Part shown: positions 42,939-51,461 of the stretch, one piece after another | Layout: every line of letters starts with the position of its first letter | Numbering within the stretch: the stretch's first letter is position 1 | Assembly: GCF_021272385.1 (NCBI RefSeq) | Contig: NZ_JAJSDZ010000009.1 | Span: forward strand, 992,001 to 1,056,000 | Source of the DNA: Vibrio salinus | Lineage (GTDB): Bacteria > Pseudomonadota > Gammaproteobacteria > Enterobacterales > Vibrionaceae | DNA: 64,000 bases | Direction of reading: 5' to 3' | The notes under the pieces: generated by a model | Seen by the model: only the letters and a program-made list of their open reading frames with translations | Told to the model about the DNA's origin: nothing | Databases searched by the model: none | Made by a program: the position numbers and the translations under genes

Positions 42939-43655
42939 ATGGGCAAATTGAAGAATCGTAATTTTATGGTCACCGGTGCGACATCCGGTATTGGAAAAAA
43001 ACTGGCTAAATATCTTATCAAATCCGGCGCAAATGTGGCACTTTGTGGTCGTTCTTCTGAAAAACTGAAAGAGTTGGTTTTTGAATTGGAAGAGTATGAA
43101 GGGAATATTTTTTATCAGTCATTTGATATCTCGGACTATGATCGTATTGTGGAATTTGTCTTACAGGCAAAGGCTCAAATCGGTGAAATTGAATTTCTTG
43201 TGAATGTTGCCGGGGTGAATTCGGCCAGAGCAAAAGTTGAAGCAATTGATATTGCGGATTTAGAGTGGATGATCAAGGTGAATATGATCGCGCCATTTGT
43301 GTTTATGAAGGAAGTGTATAATCAGTCAATGAAACCCAAAGGCAAAGGTACCATCATTAATGTTATGTCAACAGTTTGTCAGTTTAGTAATGAAGGTATT
43401 GGTGCGTATACCGCATCCAAATCCGGATTTGATGCGCTTACCGGTGTTTTCCGTAAAGAAGCAAGAGTTAACGGCGTTAAAATTTGTGGTATTTATCCGG
43501 GAGGTGTAGATAGCCCTTTCCGGGAATCAGATCGTCCGGATTATTTAGCGATAGATGATGTGGTTAATTCCATTCTCTATATGATTAATCAAAGCGACAA
43601 TGCCTGTATCGATGAATTAGTCGTACGTCCAATGGTTGAGCGGAATTTTACATAA
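42939..43655 (+). CDS. short-chain dehydrogenase/reductase
   Basis: A 238-residue SDR: TGATSGIGKK cofactor motif (about residues 13-22), NVAGVN, the active-site serine in INVMSTV and YTASKSGF with catalytic Tyr-Lys. Arg in CGRSS after the second strand suggests NADP preference. It stands alone, divergent from ynjA, with no cluster to reveal substrate. Weak ribosome-binding site (GGAATATAAG). Confidence 0.83.
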   Translation: MGKLKNRNFMVTGATSGIGKKLAKYLIKSGANVALCGRSSEKLKELVFELEEYEGNIFYQSFDISDYDRIVEFVLQAKAQIGEIEFLVNVAGVNSARAKVEAIDIADLEWMIKVNMIAPFVFMKEVYNQSMKPKGKGTIINVMSTVCQFSNEGIGAYTASKSGFDALTGVFRKEARVNGVKICGIYPGGVDSPFRESDRPDYLAIDDVVNSILYMINQSDNACIDELVVRPMVERNFT

Positions 43656-43770
43656 ATAAGGAATGCAGTCTGTTTCATTTTTTCAGTACGACCGTGGTTT
43701 TGTGTGATATATGAATGTCGTCTAAGCTTATAAAATAATTTATTTAATTATTAGGGTTTGTTGTTTTTCG

Positions 43771-43884
43771 ATGGTTAATTTTTGTTCACTCTGAATGGGT
43801 TTTGATCTCGATTCAGGAGATGTAGCTTAGTTATTCTAAGCAAATCGCTGCAAAAATCATCACTAAAGGTAAACAGACCCTAGA
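43771..43884 (-). repeat. dispersed intergenic repeat, copy A
   Basis: The reverse complement of 43771-43807 reads GATCAAAAC-...-AGAGTGAACAAA-AT-AACCA, matching 53537-53573 except for a 5-6 base core and two single changes. It is followed on the plus strand at 43865-43883 by AAAGG-TAAACAGACCCTAG, similar to motifs at 25503 and 53574. It lies in the non-coding gap before an EAL gene. It looks like a small non-autonomous or REP-like element, unnamed. Confidence 0.5.
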
Positions 43885-43906
43885 AGTACCTATGGTGTAA
43901 AATAAT

Positions 43907-46336
43907 ATGTCAGAGAAGAACGAACCGGGAGATTTTCATCATAGAAAGGAAATCTCATTTACCTGGCAATTAAATTCGGGGCAATTTCATTTAGATGATA
44001 ATTTGTTTGCTCAGGCATTGGGTATCACGGTATCCATTTCTTCAATTAACGATTTTTTGAGTATATTTCCCGGTAAAGATAAACAGCTTGTTTCTGAAAT
44101 GTTTAAGCAAGTCAACGATGGTCATGATCCAAAACCAATAAGAGCTTGTATTGTAACAAGAAAATCTAACGTCAGTTTAGCGCAGATTTCGGCAAAAAAA
44201 ATCACCGAGAATCTTGTTGCCGGCGCTGTCATCCCAATGTTTCTCACACACACGATTGAAGATTTCGCTTCTTTTTTTCATCAAATTTTCGAGAACGATC
44301 ATCGTGGCATTATTGTTACCGATGAAATGACACGTATTGTTGCCTGTAACTCCTATTTTGAAAGATCGACGGGTTACCGGCTTGATGAACTTCTTGGAAA
44401 AAAAACGTCCACGTTTAATGCCGGTAAACACGGAGAAACCTATTTCTCTGAAATGTGGGATAAGCTCAGCCAAACTGGGTTTTGGAATGGTTTAATTCTT
44501 AGTAAAGGTAAGAGTGGTGTTATTAAACCTCAGGAGCTTCTTATTCAGAGATTGGCATCCACCCGTGGGAAAATGTACTATCTGGGATTGACACAAGATC
44601 TATCCGATAAACTTTACCGGGTTGCCGGTATTGAGCATGGTGGTATTGAACTGCTTACTCAGTTACCCGGAGAAGATGAGTTTTATTCGAGAGTAAAAGA
44701 TGAACTATCGGAGATAAAAGACGAGCAGGGGATGTTAGTACTTTCTTTTGTTCCTGATTTTGATGATGATTCTGAATTTGAACAGAAAAAACAGCTGGCC
44801 AGCGCGCTCGCTTATTATGAAAATGGTTACTCTGCCGGGTTTATTAAAAAAGCTATTTTTACCATTTCAATTGTCTATTCACGTAGTAAAGATAAACCCC
44901 ATTCGCTTTCTATATTTGAAACGATAAAAGAGCGGTTTAGTAAGATTAAAAGCCGGGTTGACGTCGATGTGTACCGGAAAGTAATGAATTGTACCATCGG
45001 TGTTTCTGTGCTGGGGCTGGATGCCAATTCCGGTAGTAAACTGATTTCTCACTCTCTGCAGGCAATGTATGAAAAGCACACATCAAACAATAATAATATT
45101 TGTTTTTTTAGCCGGGCGCTTCATCAGAAACTGAGAAGACGGGAAGAACTGGAAGATATAATAAGGCAGTCGGTTGAAGATGAAGCTATGGAGGTATATT
45201 TTCAGCCAATTATCTCTTCTACCTTGTGGAAAGTCCGTAAGTTAGAAGCATTATGCCGTTTCCGGGATAATGATGGGGAACTGCTTAATACCGAAGAGAT
45301 GATCAAAGTTGCGGAAGACATGGAGTTGGTCTCTGATTTAGATTTAGCCATTGCAGATAAAGCCATCCGGTACCGGGATGAACTTGTCGCAAAATTTGGA
45401 GAACACGTTGAGATAACCATTAATGTGTCCATTAATTCTCAGAAGCCAATAAAGCTGATCTTCAGTGATTTGATGGCTCTTTTTGAAAAACATCAGCGTC
45501 ATCTCCCCTACATTAATGTTGAATTGACGGAATCAGCGTATTTTAACAGCGAGCCAACTGGCTGTGATTTACTATATGAGCTTCACAAGAAAGGGATTAA
45601 AGTGGTCATCGATGACTTCGGAACCGGCTATTCTTCTTTTTCATACCTTAAAGATAATCATTTTGACTTACTGAAGATAGATAAAAATTTTATTACTGAT
45701 CTGACGGTAGGATCTCATAACTACTACATCATAAAAATGATTACCAATCTTGCTCATATACTGAATGTTGAGGTGGTAGCGGAAGGGGTAGAAACGTTAC
45801 AGGAAGTGACGATCCTTAAGGATTTAAAAGTCGATTTTATGCAGGGTTTTTATTTTGAAAAACCGTTGCCGGTTAATCTTCTTTCCAGAAACATTAATTT
45901 TAAGGATGAGATAAGGGAGTTAACAGGGCTTACAGACGAAAATGTTGAGCTTTTTGTTTATCCCCCGGTGATGTCGCCAACCAATACATTACGAGAACTG
46001 AAAGAAGTCTTTGATAACAGGCATTTTCATACACTTCCGGTTGTTCTTGATAAAGATTGTGTCGGAGTGGTGACTCGAGAGCAGTTCAATTTACATGCTA
46101 CCCCCACGATGGGAACGGACAGAGAAACAATGCAGGAGTTCAGGGCTCTGGATAAGATCGCCAGTGCCGTGATGACTTCTTCTGTTACCCGGGTTCACGA
46201 AACGATTAATGCCGGTGAAATTTACGAAAAAATCCGTAACCGAAATGCGTTACCCTGGGTCGTGATTAATGATGCCGGGCATTATGTAGCCATTATTGAT
46301 ACGACTAGCATGATCCATTATTTGAATGAACAATAA
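43907..46336 (+). CDS. PAS / degenerate GGDEF / EAL / CBS-pair c-di-GMP phosphodiesterase
   Basis: A soluble 809-residue protein. Order: unassigned N terminus (1-125), PAS (about 135-245, RGIIVTDEMTRIVACNSYF), a region shaped like GGDEF without the GGDEF motif (about 250-410), EAL (about 420-665), and a C-terminal CBS pair (about 680-805). EAL key residues are present: EAL in RKLEALCRF, NVSIN, ELTES, DDFGTGYSSFSYLK, KIDKNF and AEGVET, so phosphodiesterase activity is likely. The CBS pair could bind an adenine nucleotide and join energy state to c-di-GMP. Weak ribosome-binding site. It stands alone. Confidence 0.87.
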   Translation: MSEKNEPGDFHHRKEISFTWQLNSGQFHLDDNLFAQALGITVSISSINDFLSIFPGKDKQLVSEMFKQVNDGHDPKPIRACIVTRKSNVSLAQISAKKITENLVAGAVIPMFLTHTIEDFASFFHQIFENDHRGIIVTDEMTRIVACNSYFERSTGYRLDELLGKKTSTFNAGKHGETYFSEMWDKLSQTGFWNGLILSKGKSGVIKPQELLIQRLASTRGKMYYLGLTQDLSDKLYRVAGIEHGGIELLTQLPGEDEFYSRVKDELSEIKDEQGMLVLSFVPDFDDDSEFEQKKQLASALAYYENGYSAGFIKKAIFTISIVYSRSKDKPHSLSIFETIKERFSKIKSRVDVDVYRKVMNCTIGVSVLGLDANSGSKLISHSLQAMYEKHTSNNNNICFFSRALHQKLRRREELEDIIRQSVEDEAMEVYFQPIISSTLWKVRKLEALCRFRDNDGELLNTEEMIKVAEDMELVSDLDLAIADKAIRYRDELVAKFGEHVEITINVSINSQKPIKLIFSDLMALFEKHQRHLPYINVELTESAYFNSEPTGCDLLYELHKKGIKVVIDDFGTGYSSFSYLKDNHFDLLKIDKNFITDLTVGSHNYYIIKMITNLAHILNVEVVAEGVETLQEVTILKDLKVDFMQGFYFEKPLPVNLLSRNINFKDEIRELTGLTDENVELFVYPPVMSPTNTLRELKEVFDNRHFHTLPVVLDKDCVGVVTREQFNLHATPTMGTDRETMQEFRALDKIASAVMTSSVTRVHETINAGEIYEKIRNRNALPWVVINDAGHYVAIIDTTSMIHYLNEQ

Positions 46337-46453
46337 ACCAGATTTGTAATAATCGTTATACCCGGTAAAAGCATTCGATTGTTTTCCGTTATTTGTATTG
46401 CGAATGGTTCTTATTTACACTTATGGTTCACCCCAAATTGTGGAGAAGTAAGG

Positions 46454-46750
46454 ATGATAGCTGAAAATGCCGGGAAGCGGGAATTTGTTCAAGTTGAAAT
46501 AGACATTAAGAAACTTGAGTTCTTATTGAATCAGGGGCATTTATGTGTTTCTGATTTACATTGTTTAAATAGTGACAGTAAAAGATGTATTTGGGAGTTA
46601 TGCCTTTCCTCCTGTTCGAAACGAATGCAGTGCCATTTCTCTGGGATTGAACATTATTCGGACAGTGAGCCGCAGTTAACCAAAATTGGATGCAAACAAC
46701 ACACTTGTCATGAGTTTATAAAGCAGGAGCAGATTATCAAAGTCACATAA
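46454..46750 (+). CDS. small cysteine-rich protein, unrecognised
   Basis: A 98-residue protein from ATG 46454 (AAGG directly upstream, GGAG further up); a longer frame from 46379 has no ribosome-binding site. Eight cysteines occur in pattern GHLCVSDLHCL ... RCIWELCLSSC ... QC ... GC ... TCHEF, suggesting metal binding rather than export, since no signal peptide is seen. Not assigned to a family. It lies 117 bp after the EAL/CBS gene on the same strand. Confidence 0.6.
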   Translation: MIAENAGKREFVQVEIDIKKLEFLLNQGHLCVSDLHCLNSDSKRCIWELCLSSCSKRMQCHFSGIEHYSDSEPQLTKIGCKQHTCHEFIKQEQIIKVT

Positions 46751-47051
46751 CTGGCCGGTTTGTGGCGATGGGCGAGAAATTAAGAATGTCATAACTCCCA
46801 CAGTCCATTTTATAGATAAGCTTATGAGGTCTTTAGCTGTATATCATCTGTTTTTTTTAGATTTAAAACCTGAACACTCTCGTTAGAAATGGCGGGGAAT
46901 CTTCATTTTAATTTGTCTCTTGTCTTATTTTATGTAATAAATACAGTTTGTTATGGTTTTTTAATGATACTTACGTATATGCGAATATTAAATGTGAATA
47001 TTTCATCGTATTCTGTTTTTTAACAAAACAACAGAAAGTAAGGTGAATGCC
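46751..47051. other. AT-rich intergenic region before darcynin gene
   Basis: 301 bp without a gene. It contains paired GAATATT blocks (46984-47001) that may be an operator, and presumably the promoter of the darcynin gene. Nothing else recognised. Confidence 0.4.
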
Positions 47052-47381
47052 ATGACCAGAAAATACACGTTTTTTGTCCATATGAATGCCCGTCAGGAGT
47101 GGTTAAAATTAACCAGAGATGAAAGAAATGCTTATTTCGATATACTGAAAAGAGAGATTTTTTCAAAATACCCTGAAGTTTCGGTTCGTTTATTTGATGT
47201 TGAAGCTTTCAGTTCCGTATGCAGCGATATTGCTATGTACGAAACTGAAAATATTCAGGATTATTATTTTCTTATTGAAGAGTTGCGTGACAGTAAAATC
47301 TATACGGTTCCATATTTTGACATTGTTAATATCTTTCCTGCGATAGAAGATGGATTTGTCGAGTTTGAAGAATGCTCATAA
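47052..47381 (+). CDS. darcynin-family protein
   Basis: A 109-residue protein that fits the darcynin family: FFVHMNARQEWLKLTRDERN start, VRLFDVEAFSSVCSDIAMYET, and PYFDIVNIFPAIEDGF end. The family is of unknown function, dimeric ferredoxin-like fold expected. GTG at 47043 is in frame but AAGGTG before ATG 47052 supports the latter. It is followed by a perfect hairpin. Single gene unit by spacing. Confidence 0.75.
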   Translation: MTRKYTFFVHMNARQEWLKLTRDERNAYFDILKREIFSKYPEVSVRLFDVEAFSSVCSDIAMYETENIQDYYFLIEELRDSKIYTVPYFDIVNIFPAIEDGFVEFEECS

Positions 47382-47404
47382 TCGGGGAAGATCTTCATTT
47401 TGAC

Positions 47405-47435
47405 TATATCAGGGCTTGCATCAGGCCCTGATATA
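47405..47435 (+). terminator. hairpin after darcynin gene
   Basis: Perfect 11-bp stem TATATCAGGGC / GCCCTGATATA with a 9-base loop, 24 bp after the stop. No T tract. Confidence 0.55.
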
Positions 47436-47593
47436 AAAGGTTTATTGTCTGTAATAAAACAGCACATTTAGAGAAATCTGTCTGCTGTTGATGCCGAATG
47501 AAGTTTGTTGAGAAAATACCCTATATTTATTGATAATTGTATCTATACTATTAAACAAGGGACGATACCAGATTGTATGGAATAATTTAATTC

Positions 47594-49234
47594 ATGAGTG
47601 GTAATGATAACGATATTAATTTAAAAGCGATTACGTTTATTTCCTCAAAAAGTGCCGGCGCGAATATTCGAATTTATCGCTACACTACCTTGAGCGTTCT
47701 TTTTACCTTTTTACTGTCTCATTTTATTATCGTTTATAACGATTTTATGAACCTGAAATACAATGAAAATACGACATTTGAATTATTTGAGAGAGCCGCT
47801 TTTCAGGTTAAAAATACTCTGGATCTGGATATTTCAGTATCGACTCGCTGTACTGAAAAAGTTAGTAATGTTTTTAAAGATATTTTAAAGACTTACTACT
47901 ATATCGGTGATATCGGTTTAGTCAGAAATGGAATGATGTCTTGTTCACTTTTTTCAGGTAAGTATCCCATTAAAGTCAGTAATGACAAGAGAAAAAATGG
48001 AGAAATAGACATTCTCCATTTTAACAATACCAAAAGTGTCTACGATAATATTGCCTTTGAACATAACGGAATTGTGGTCTTCTTATCGAAAGCTTACCTT
48101 CGGCAAGTCAATAAGTATCCATCAGGAAAGGATGGTTCAGGTATTGTCATTCATAGCAAAGACAGAAGTTTCATTTATAACTATATTGGTGATATTGATA
48201 AATACGATTTAGACTTTCTAAAAGCTTCTAATATCCATGACAGTGACTACAGTTTTTTATATAAACCCAGTCTGGCATTAGAAAGATGCAGTCGGTTTTT
48301 AAAAATATGCACTACCGCACTCGATAATCAGGTTGGTCTGTATGGTTTAAGCATTGATAAAATTATTTATTTATTTCTTTTAGGGCTGTCTGTCGGGGTT
48401 GCTGTCAGTTACATTCAACAACTAAGATATAGTGGTATTCGACATTTCCTCCGAAAATTAAAAAAAGCATTAAAAAATGAAGAGATAAGAACAGTTTATC
48501 AGCCACAGTATGCGTTATCCAGTAAGCAACTCACGGGGATTGAGGTGCTTGCACGCTGGAATGATATTGAATATGGATATGTACCACCAGACATTTTTAT
48601 TACCGTATGTGAAGTTAATGGATTAACCAAAAAAATGACGAACCGGGTTATTCTGAGTGCGTTAGATGATGTGGGAGAATTGTTAAGAGCAAACAGAAAC
48701 CTCACTATTTCGTTTAATATTTCAACCGATATTTTTACTGACGCTGCATTTATGGCGCAAATGTCAGAGATACTGGCCCGGTTTGATATTGCGACCAGTC
48801 AGGTGATTCTGGAAATCACAGAGAGAACAACAAGTGATCAAAGCCAATTGGTGTCGGCCCGTAAAGCGCTTCATAAATTGGGGTTTAAAATTTCCATCGA
48901 CGATTTTGGTACCGGTTTTTCTAATTTGTCGTGGCTTTCGACATTAGAACCCGATGAAATAAAAATTGATAAAATGTTCACTCAATCCATTTCGTCACAA
49001 AACGTGAATACTTATGCTCTCAACGGGATTATACACATGCTTAAGGAATTAACTGTCAGCATCGTAGCGGAAGGCATTGAGACAGAGGAACAATATCGAA
49101 GTTTGAAGGACAGCCTTTCTAACGTGTCGGGTCAGGGGTGGTATTTTTCCCGGCCTGTTGATATTAAAACACTTTCGGAATTAGTACGTTCTTCTTCGAT
49201 AAAAGAAAATAATAATGAGCTGAAAAAGGATTAA
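47594..49234 (+). CDS. membrane EAL phosphodiesterase with CSS-type periplasmic domain
   Basis: A 546-residue protein: membrane helix about 30-50, periplasmic domain about 52-250, second helix about 253-275 and cytosolic EAL domain about 285-535. The periplasmic part has MSCSLFSG, close to the CSS motif of PdeC-type enzymes whose cysteines act in redox control; a second cysteine set (CSRFLKIC) lies near the membrane. The EAL motif is EVL; ISTDIF, EITERT, DDFGTGFSNLSWL, KIDKMF and AEGIET are kept, so activity is expected. It ends in a 54-bp overlap with a convergent gene. Confidence 0.85.
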   Translation: MSGNDNDINLKAITFISSKSAGANIRIYRYTTLSVLFTFLLSHFIIVYNDFMNLKYNENTTFELFERAAFQVKNTLDLDISVSTRCTEKVSNVFKDILKTYYYIGDIGLVRNGMMSCSLFSGKYPIKVSNDKRKNGEIDILHFNNTKSVYDNIAFEHNGIVVFLSKAYLRQVNKYPSGKDGSGIVIHSKDRSFIYNYIGDIDKYDLDFLKASNIHDSDYSFLYKPSLALERCSRFLKICTTALDNQVGLYGLSIDKIIYLFLLGLSVGVAVSYIQQLRYSGIRHFLRKLKKALKNEEIRTVYQPQYALSSKQLTGIEVLARWNDIEYGYVPPDIFITVCEVNGLTKKMTNRVILSALDDVGELLRANRNLTISFNISTDIFTDAAFMAQMSEILARFDIATSQVILEITERTTSDQSQLVSARKALHKLGFKISIDDFGTGFSNLSWLSTLEPDEIKIDKMFTQSISSQNVNTYALNGIIHMLKELTVSIVAEGIETEEQYRSLKDSLSNVSGQGWYFSRPVDIKTLSELVRSSSIKENNNELKKD

Positions 49235-49792
49235 CGGAATTCCGATTTTCATCGCAAATAAGAATGCTTTTAATTCGATCCCGGAAGAATCAATATACCG
49301 GCCATGGCCTATGACCCAACCCCACGGTTTAAGGATAAAATAACCATTTATTTTATCCTGACGTTGCCCTGTTGATGGATTGATATTGTCCGTCATTTCA
49401 AAGATAACACCACGTTCAGATTTCGATATATGCCGGATATAAGAACTTTGGAAAGAACCAATCTTTGATGGATCAATGTGGTATACAGCAACACCTTTAT
49501 TATCATTCGCCCAGAAATAAAACCCCTTGTGGGATATTGATGCTAAATACCTAATGAGCTCTTCCTGTTTCTCTTTTTTAGAGAGTTTTTCCTTCTGGAT
49601 AATGTCTGTGCTTTGTTTTTTTACAACATTTAAAAATCCGGTGATTTCTGCGCGGTAAACGTCTTTATAGATAGACGAAATTTGTAGGTTTGTTGAATAG
49701 GTCAGAGCGGATATCAGAGCGATATTAAACAGAAAAAAATAAATAATATTCAGAATATTGTTACGTTGTCTTACTTTTGATGTTTTAGCCAT
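49181..49792 (-). CDS. stand-alone membrane Cache-domain protein
   Basis: A 203-residue protein: membrane helix about 12-32, a periplasmic single-Cache-type domain about 38-170 (GFYFWANDNKGVAVYHIDPSKIG ... GYFILKPWGWVIGHGRYID, like the sCache_2 of chemoreceptors), second helix about 178-196, ending RRRTY with no output domain. The 3' end is inside the convergent EAL gene. Either it lost its signalling part or it works with a partner, perhaps the EAL protein whose gene it overlaps (inference). Start ATG has a poor ribosome-binding site. Confidence 0.75.
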   Translation of the reverse strand: MAKTSKVRQRNNILNIIYFFLFNIALISALTYSTNLQISSIYKDVYRAEITGFLNVVKKQSTDIIQKEKLSKKEKQEELIRYLASISHKGFYFWANDNKGVAVYHIDPSKIGSFQSSYIRHISKSERGVIFEMTDNINPSTGQRQDKINGYFILKPWGWVIGHGRYIDSSGIELKAFLFAMKIGIPLILFQLIIIFFYRRRTY

Positions 49793-49863
49793 GGTGCCAC
49801 ACTAATTCGTTGTTAAAATCGATTGCGCTCTCTGCATTCAGATAGCGAAGATGTGGTACTTTT

Positions 49864-49893
49864 GTGAAGAACAGCTTTAAGTCTGTTCTTCAC
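49864..49893. terminator. strong hairpin between RarD and Cache genes
   Basis: Perfect 11-bp stem GTGAAGAACAG / CTGTTCTTCAC, 8-base loop, followed on the plus strand by TTTTCTTT. It lies downstream of rarD on the minus strand, where there is no T tract, so polarity is unclear. Confidence 0.6.
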
Positions 49894-49953
49894 TTTTCTT
49901 TATAAGTTAGCATCGTCAGTGGGGATGGGCAACCCCATGTAAAGTGATTGCCT

Positions 49954-50949
49954 TTAGTTCTGAACAGGGGGCTCCAGAGCTGAATGATTATCTATATGTG
50001 TTTTACGCATCATTTCAACGGTTGGATAGTCCGAGGTCTGCTTCATCGTCGGATACGTAAACATATTAATTGATTGTAATACACTGTAACGACTTACCAA
50101 TTGTTCTATGATGACAAAAACCAGGCCAAGCCAGATTAAGCTAAAACTTATGAGTTTAACTTCTGAACATGCTTCATGAAAGGCAAAAGTGGCAATCAGA
50201 AACTGCAGACTTGGCTCAATATATTGCATGATGCCTATAGTGCTCATTTTGGCATTTCTCAATGCCAGTGAATAAAGTAAAAGTGGCAAAATGGTGATTG
50301 GTGCAGCACCGATATAAAGTAGAAAATCTTGCAAGGGAAGAGTAAATGAAACACAACCGACTGTCTGTTCTTTGTAAAGAAGATAGATGGTAGCGACAGG
50401 TAGCATTGCAATTGCTTCGACGTACAAAGACGTTGCCCAATTGTAGCGGACGTATCTCTTGCACCAGCTATACAGAGTAAATAGTAGGGCGAGCATAAAT
50501 GCAATGTATGGTACGTGCCCATATTGGAGCGACAGAAAAACGACGCCGCTTAATCCTAAAATTAATGATAAAACCATTCCATGTGAGAGTTTTTCCCGGG
50601 AAAATACTATCCCCAGTGTGGCTAAGATTAGAGGACTAATGAAAAAACCCAGACTTGCGTCCGTTGTTCTGTTATTTACGACAGCCCAGATAAAAATGTA
50701 CGAAGAGGTACTAATCAGCAACGCACCAAGGATGCAGAAAAAGAGTGAACGATGATCCGCTAAAATTGCTGAGATCTGTGGCCATGACCGGTTGACTGCA
50801 TATGCGATTAATCCACACAAAGGGACAGACGCAATAATACGTAAGGCAAGCAGCTCATCCATGGCTGGGTGCGATATAAATTGATAGTAAAGCGGTGAAA
50901 ATCCCCAACATGCAAATGCAAACGCCGCCATTACGTTACTTAAACGCAT
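49954..50949 (-). CDS. rarD: RarD-type EamA permease
   Basis: A protein of about 331 residues with ten predicted membrane helices, of the RarD subgroup of DMT transporters (MAAFAFACWGFSPLYYQFI start; GAAPITILPLLLYSLALRNAKMSTIGIMQYIEPSLQF). The substrate of RarD is not settled. The C-terminal 45 residues are polar and unlike the family, so the tail is unusual. ATG 50949 has AGAGAAG upstream; a longer frame to 51015 is rejected. It stands alone. Confidence 0.82.
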   Translation of the reverse strand: MRLSNVMAAFAFACWGFSPLYYQFISHPAMDELLALRIIASVPLCGLIAYAVNRSWPQISAILADHRSLFFCILGALLISTSSYIFIWAVVNNRTTDASLGFFISPLILATLGIVFSREKLSHGMVLSLILGLSGVVFLSLQYGHVPYIAFMLALLFTLYSWCKRYVRYNWATSLYVEAIAMLPVATIYLLYKEQTVGCVSFTLPLQDFLLYIGAAPITILPLLLYSLALRNAKMSTIGIMQYIEPSLQFLIATFAFHEACSEVKLISFSLIWLGLVFVIIEQLVSRYSVLQSINMFTYPTMKQTSDYPTVEMMRKTHIDNHSALEPPVQN

Positions 50950-51461
50950 TTCTATTCTTCTCTTCAGTGTAAAACGATGGATGGAATGGGAAAAAAGTGG
51001 CGGCATTCTAACCACTTTTATTTAAAAGTAAATAGCATTTAATGTCGAATATTAAGCTTATGTTTTTATTTTTGTTTGTTTTGTTTTTAACTTTTTGTTT
51101 TGTAATGAATAAATTATTATTTATTGGCATAAAACTTCTTTCTAAGATGTTTTTTTACATATGCTTAGTGTTCAAAATATTCGTTTAGGCTGAATCTGGT
51201 GTATAGAGGAAAATTTATATCTATTTTTCCGCTGAGCAGGGGATGTGTTTTTTCTATTTATATTAAACAATCTGGCAGTCATTAACCGGGTCAGCAATGA
51301 GCTGAAGATAAGGGTTCAGCGCCGGAATTTAAGAATGTAGCCTTTGAACTTTACAGTCAGCTATCTCAGATGGCAGATAAATGACAAAACGTAGAAATGA
51401 TTCAAAGATTAATTGTTCTTAGGTTAAAACTTTGAATATTAAATACAACTGATTTAGAAAA
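50950..51461. other. intergenic region between rarD and the RecQ-like gene
   Basis: 512 bp, AT-rich, without a convincing gene. ATTCAAAG (51400-51407) and CTTTGAAT (51430-51437) form an 8-bp inverted repeat that could help end the RecQ-like transcript. The promoter of rarD must be here, not pinpointed. Confidence 0.4.
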
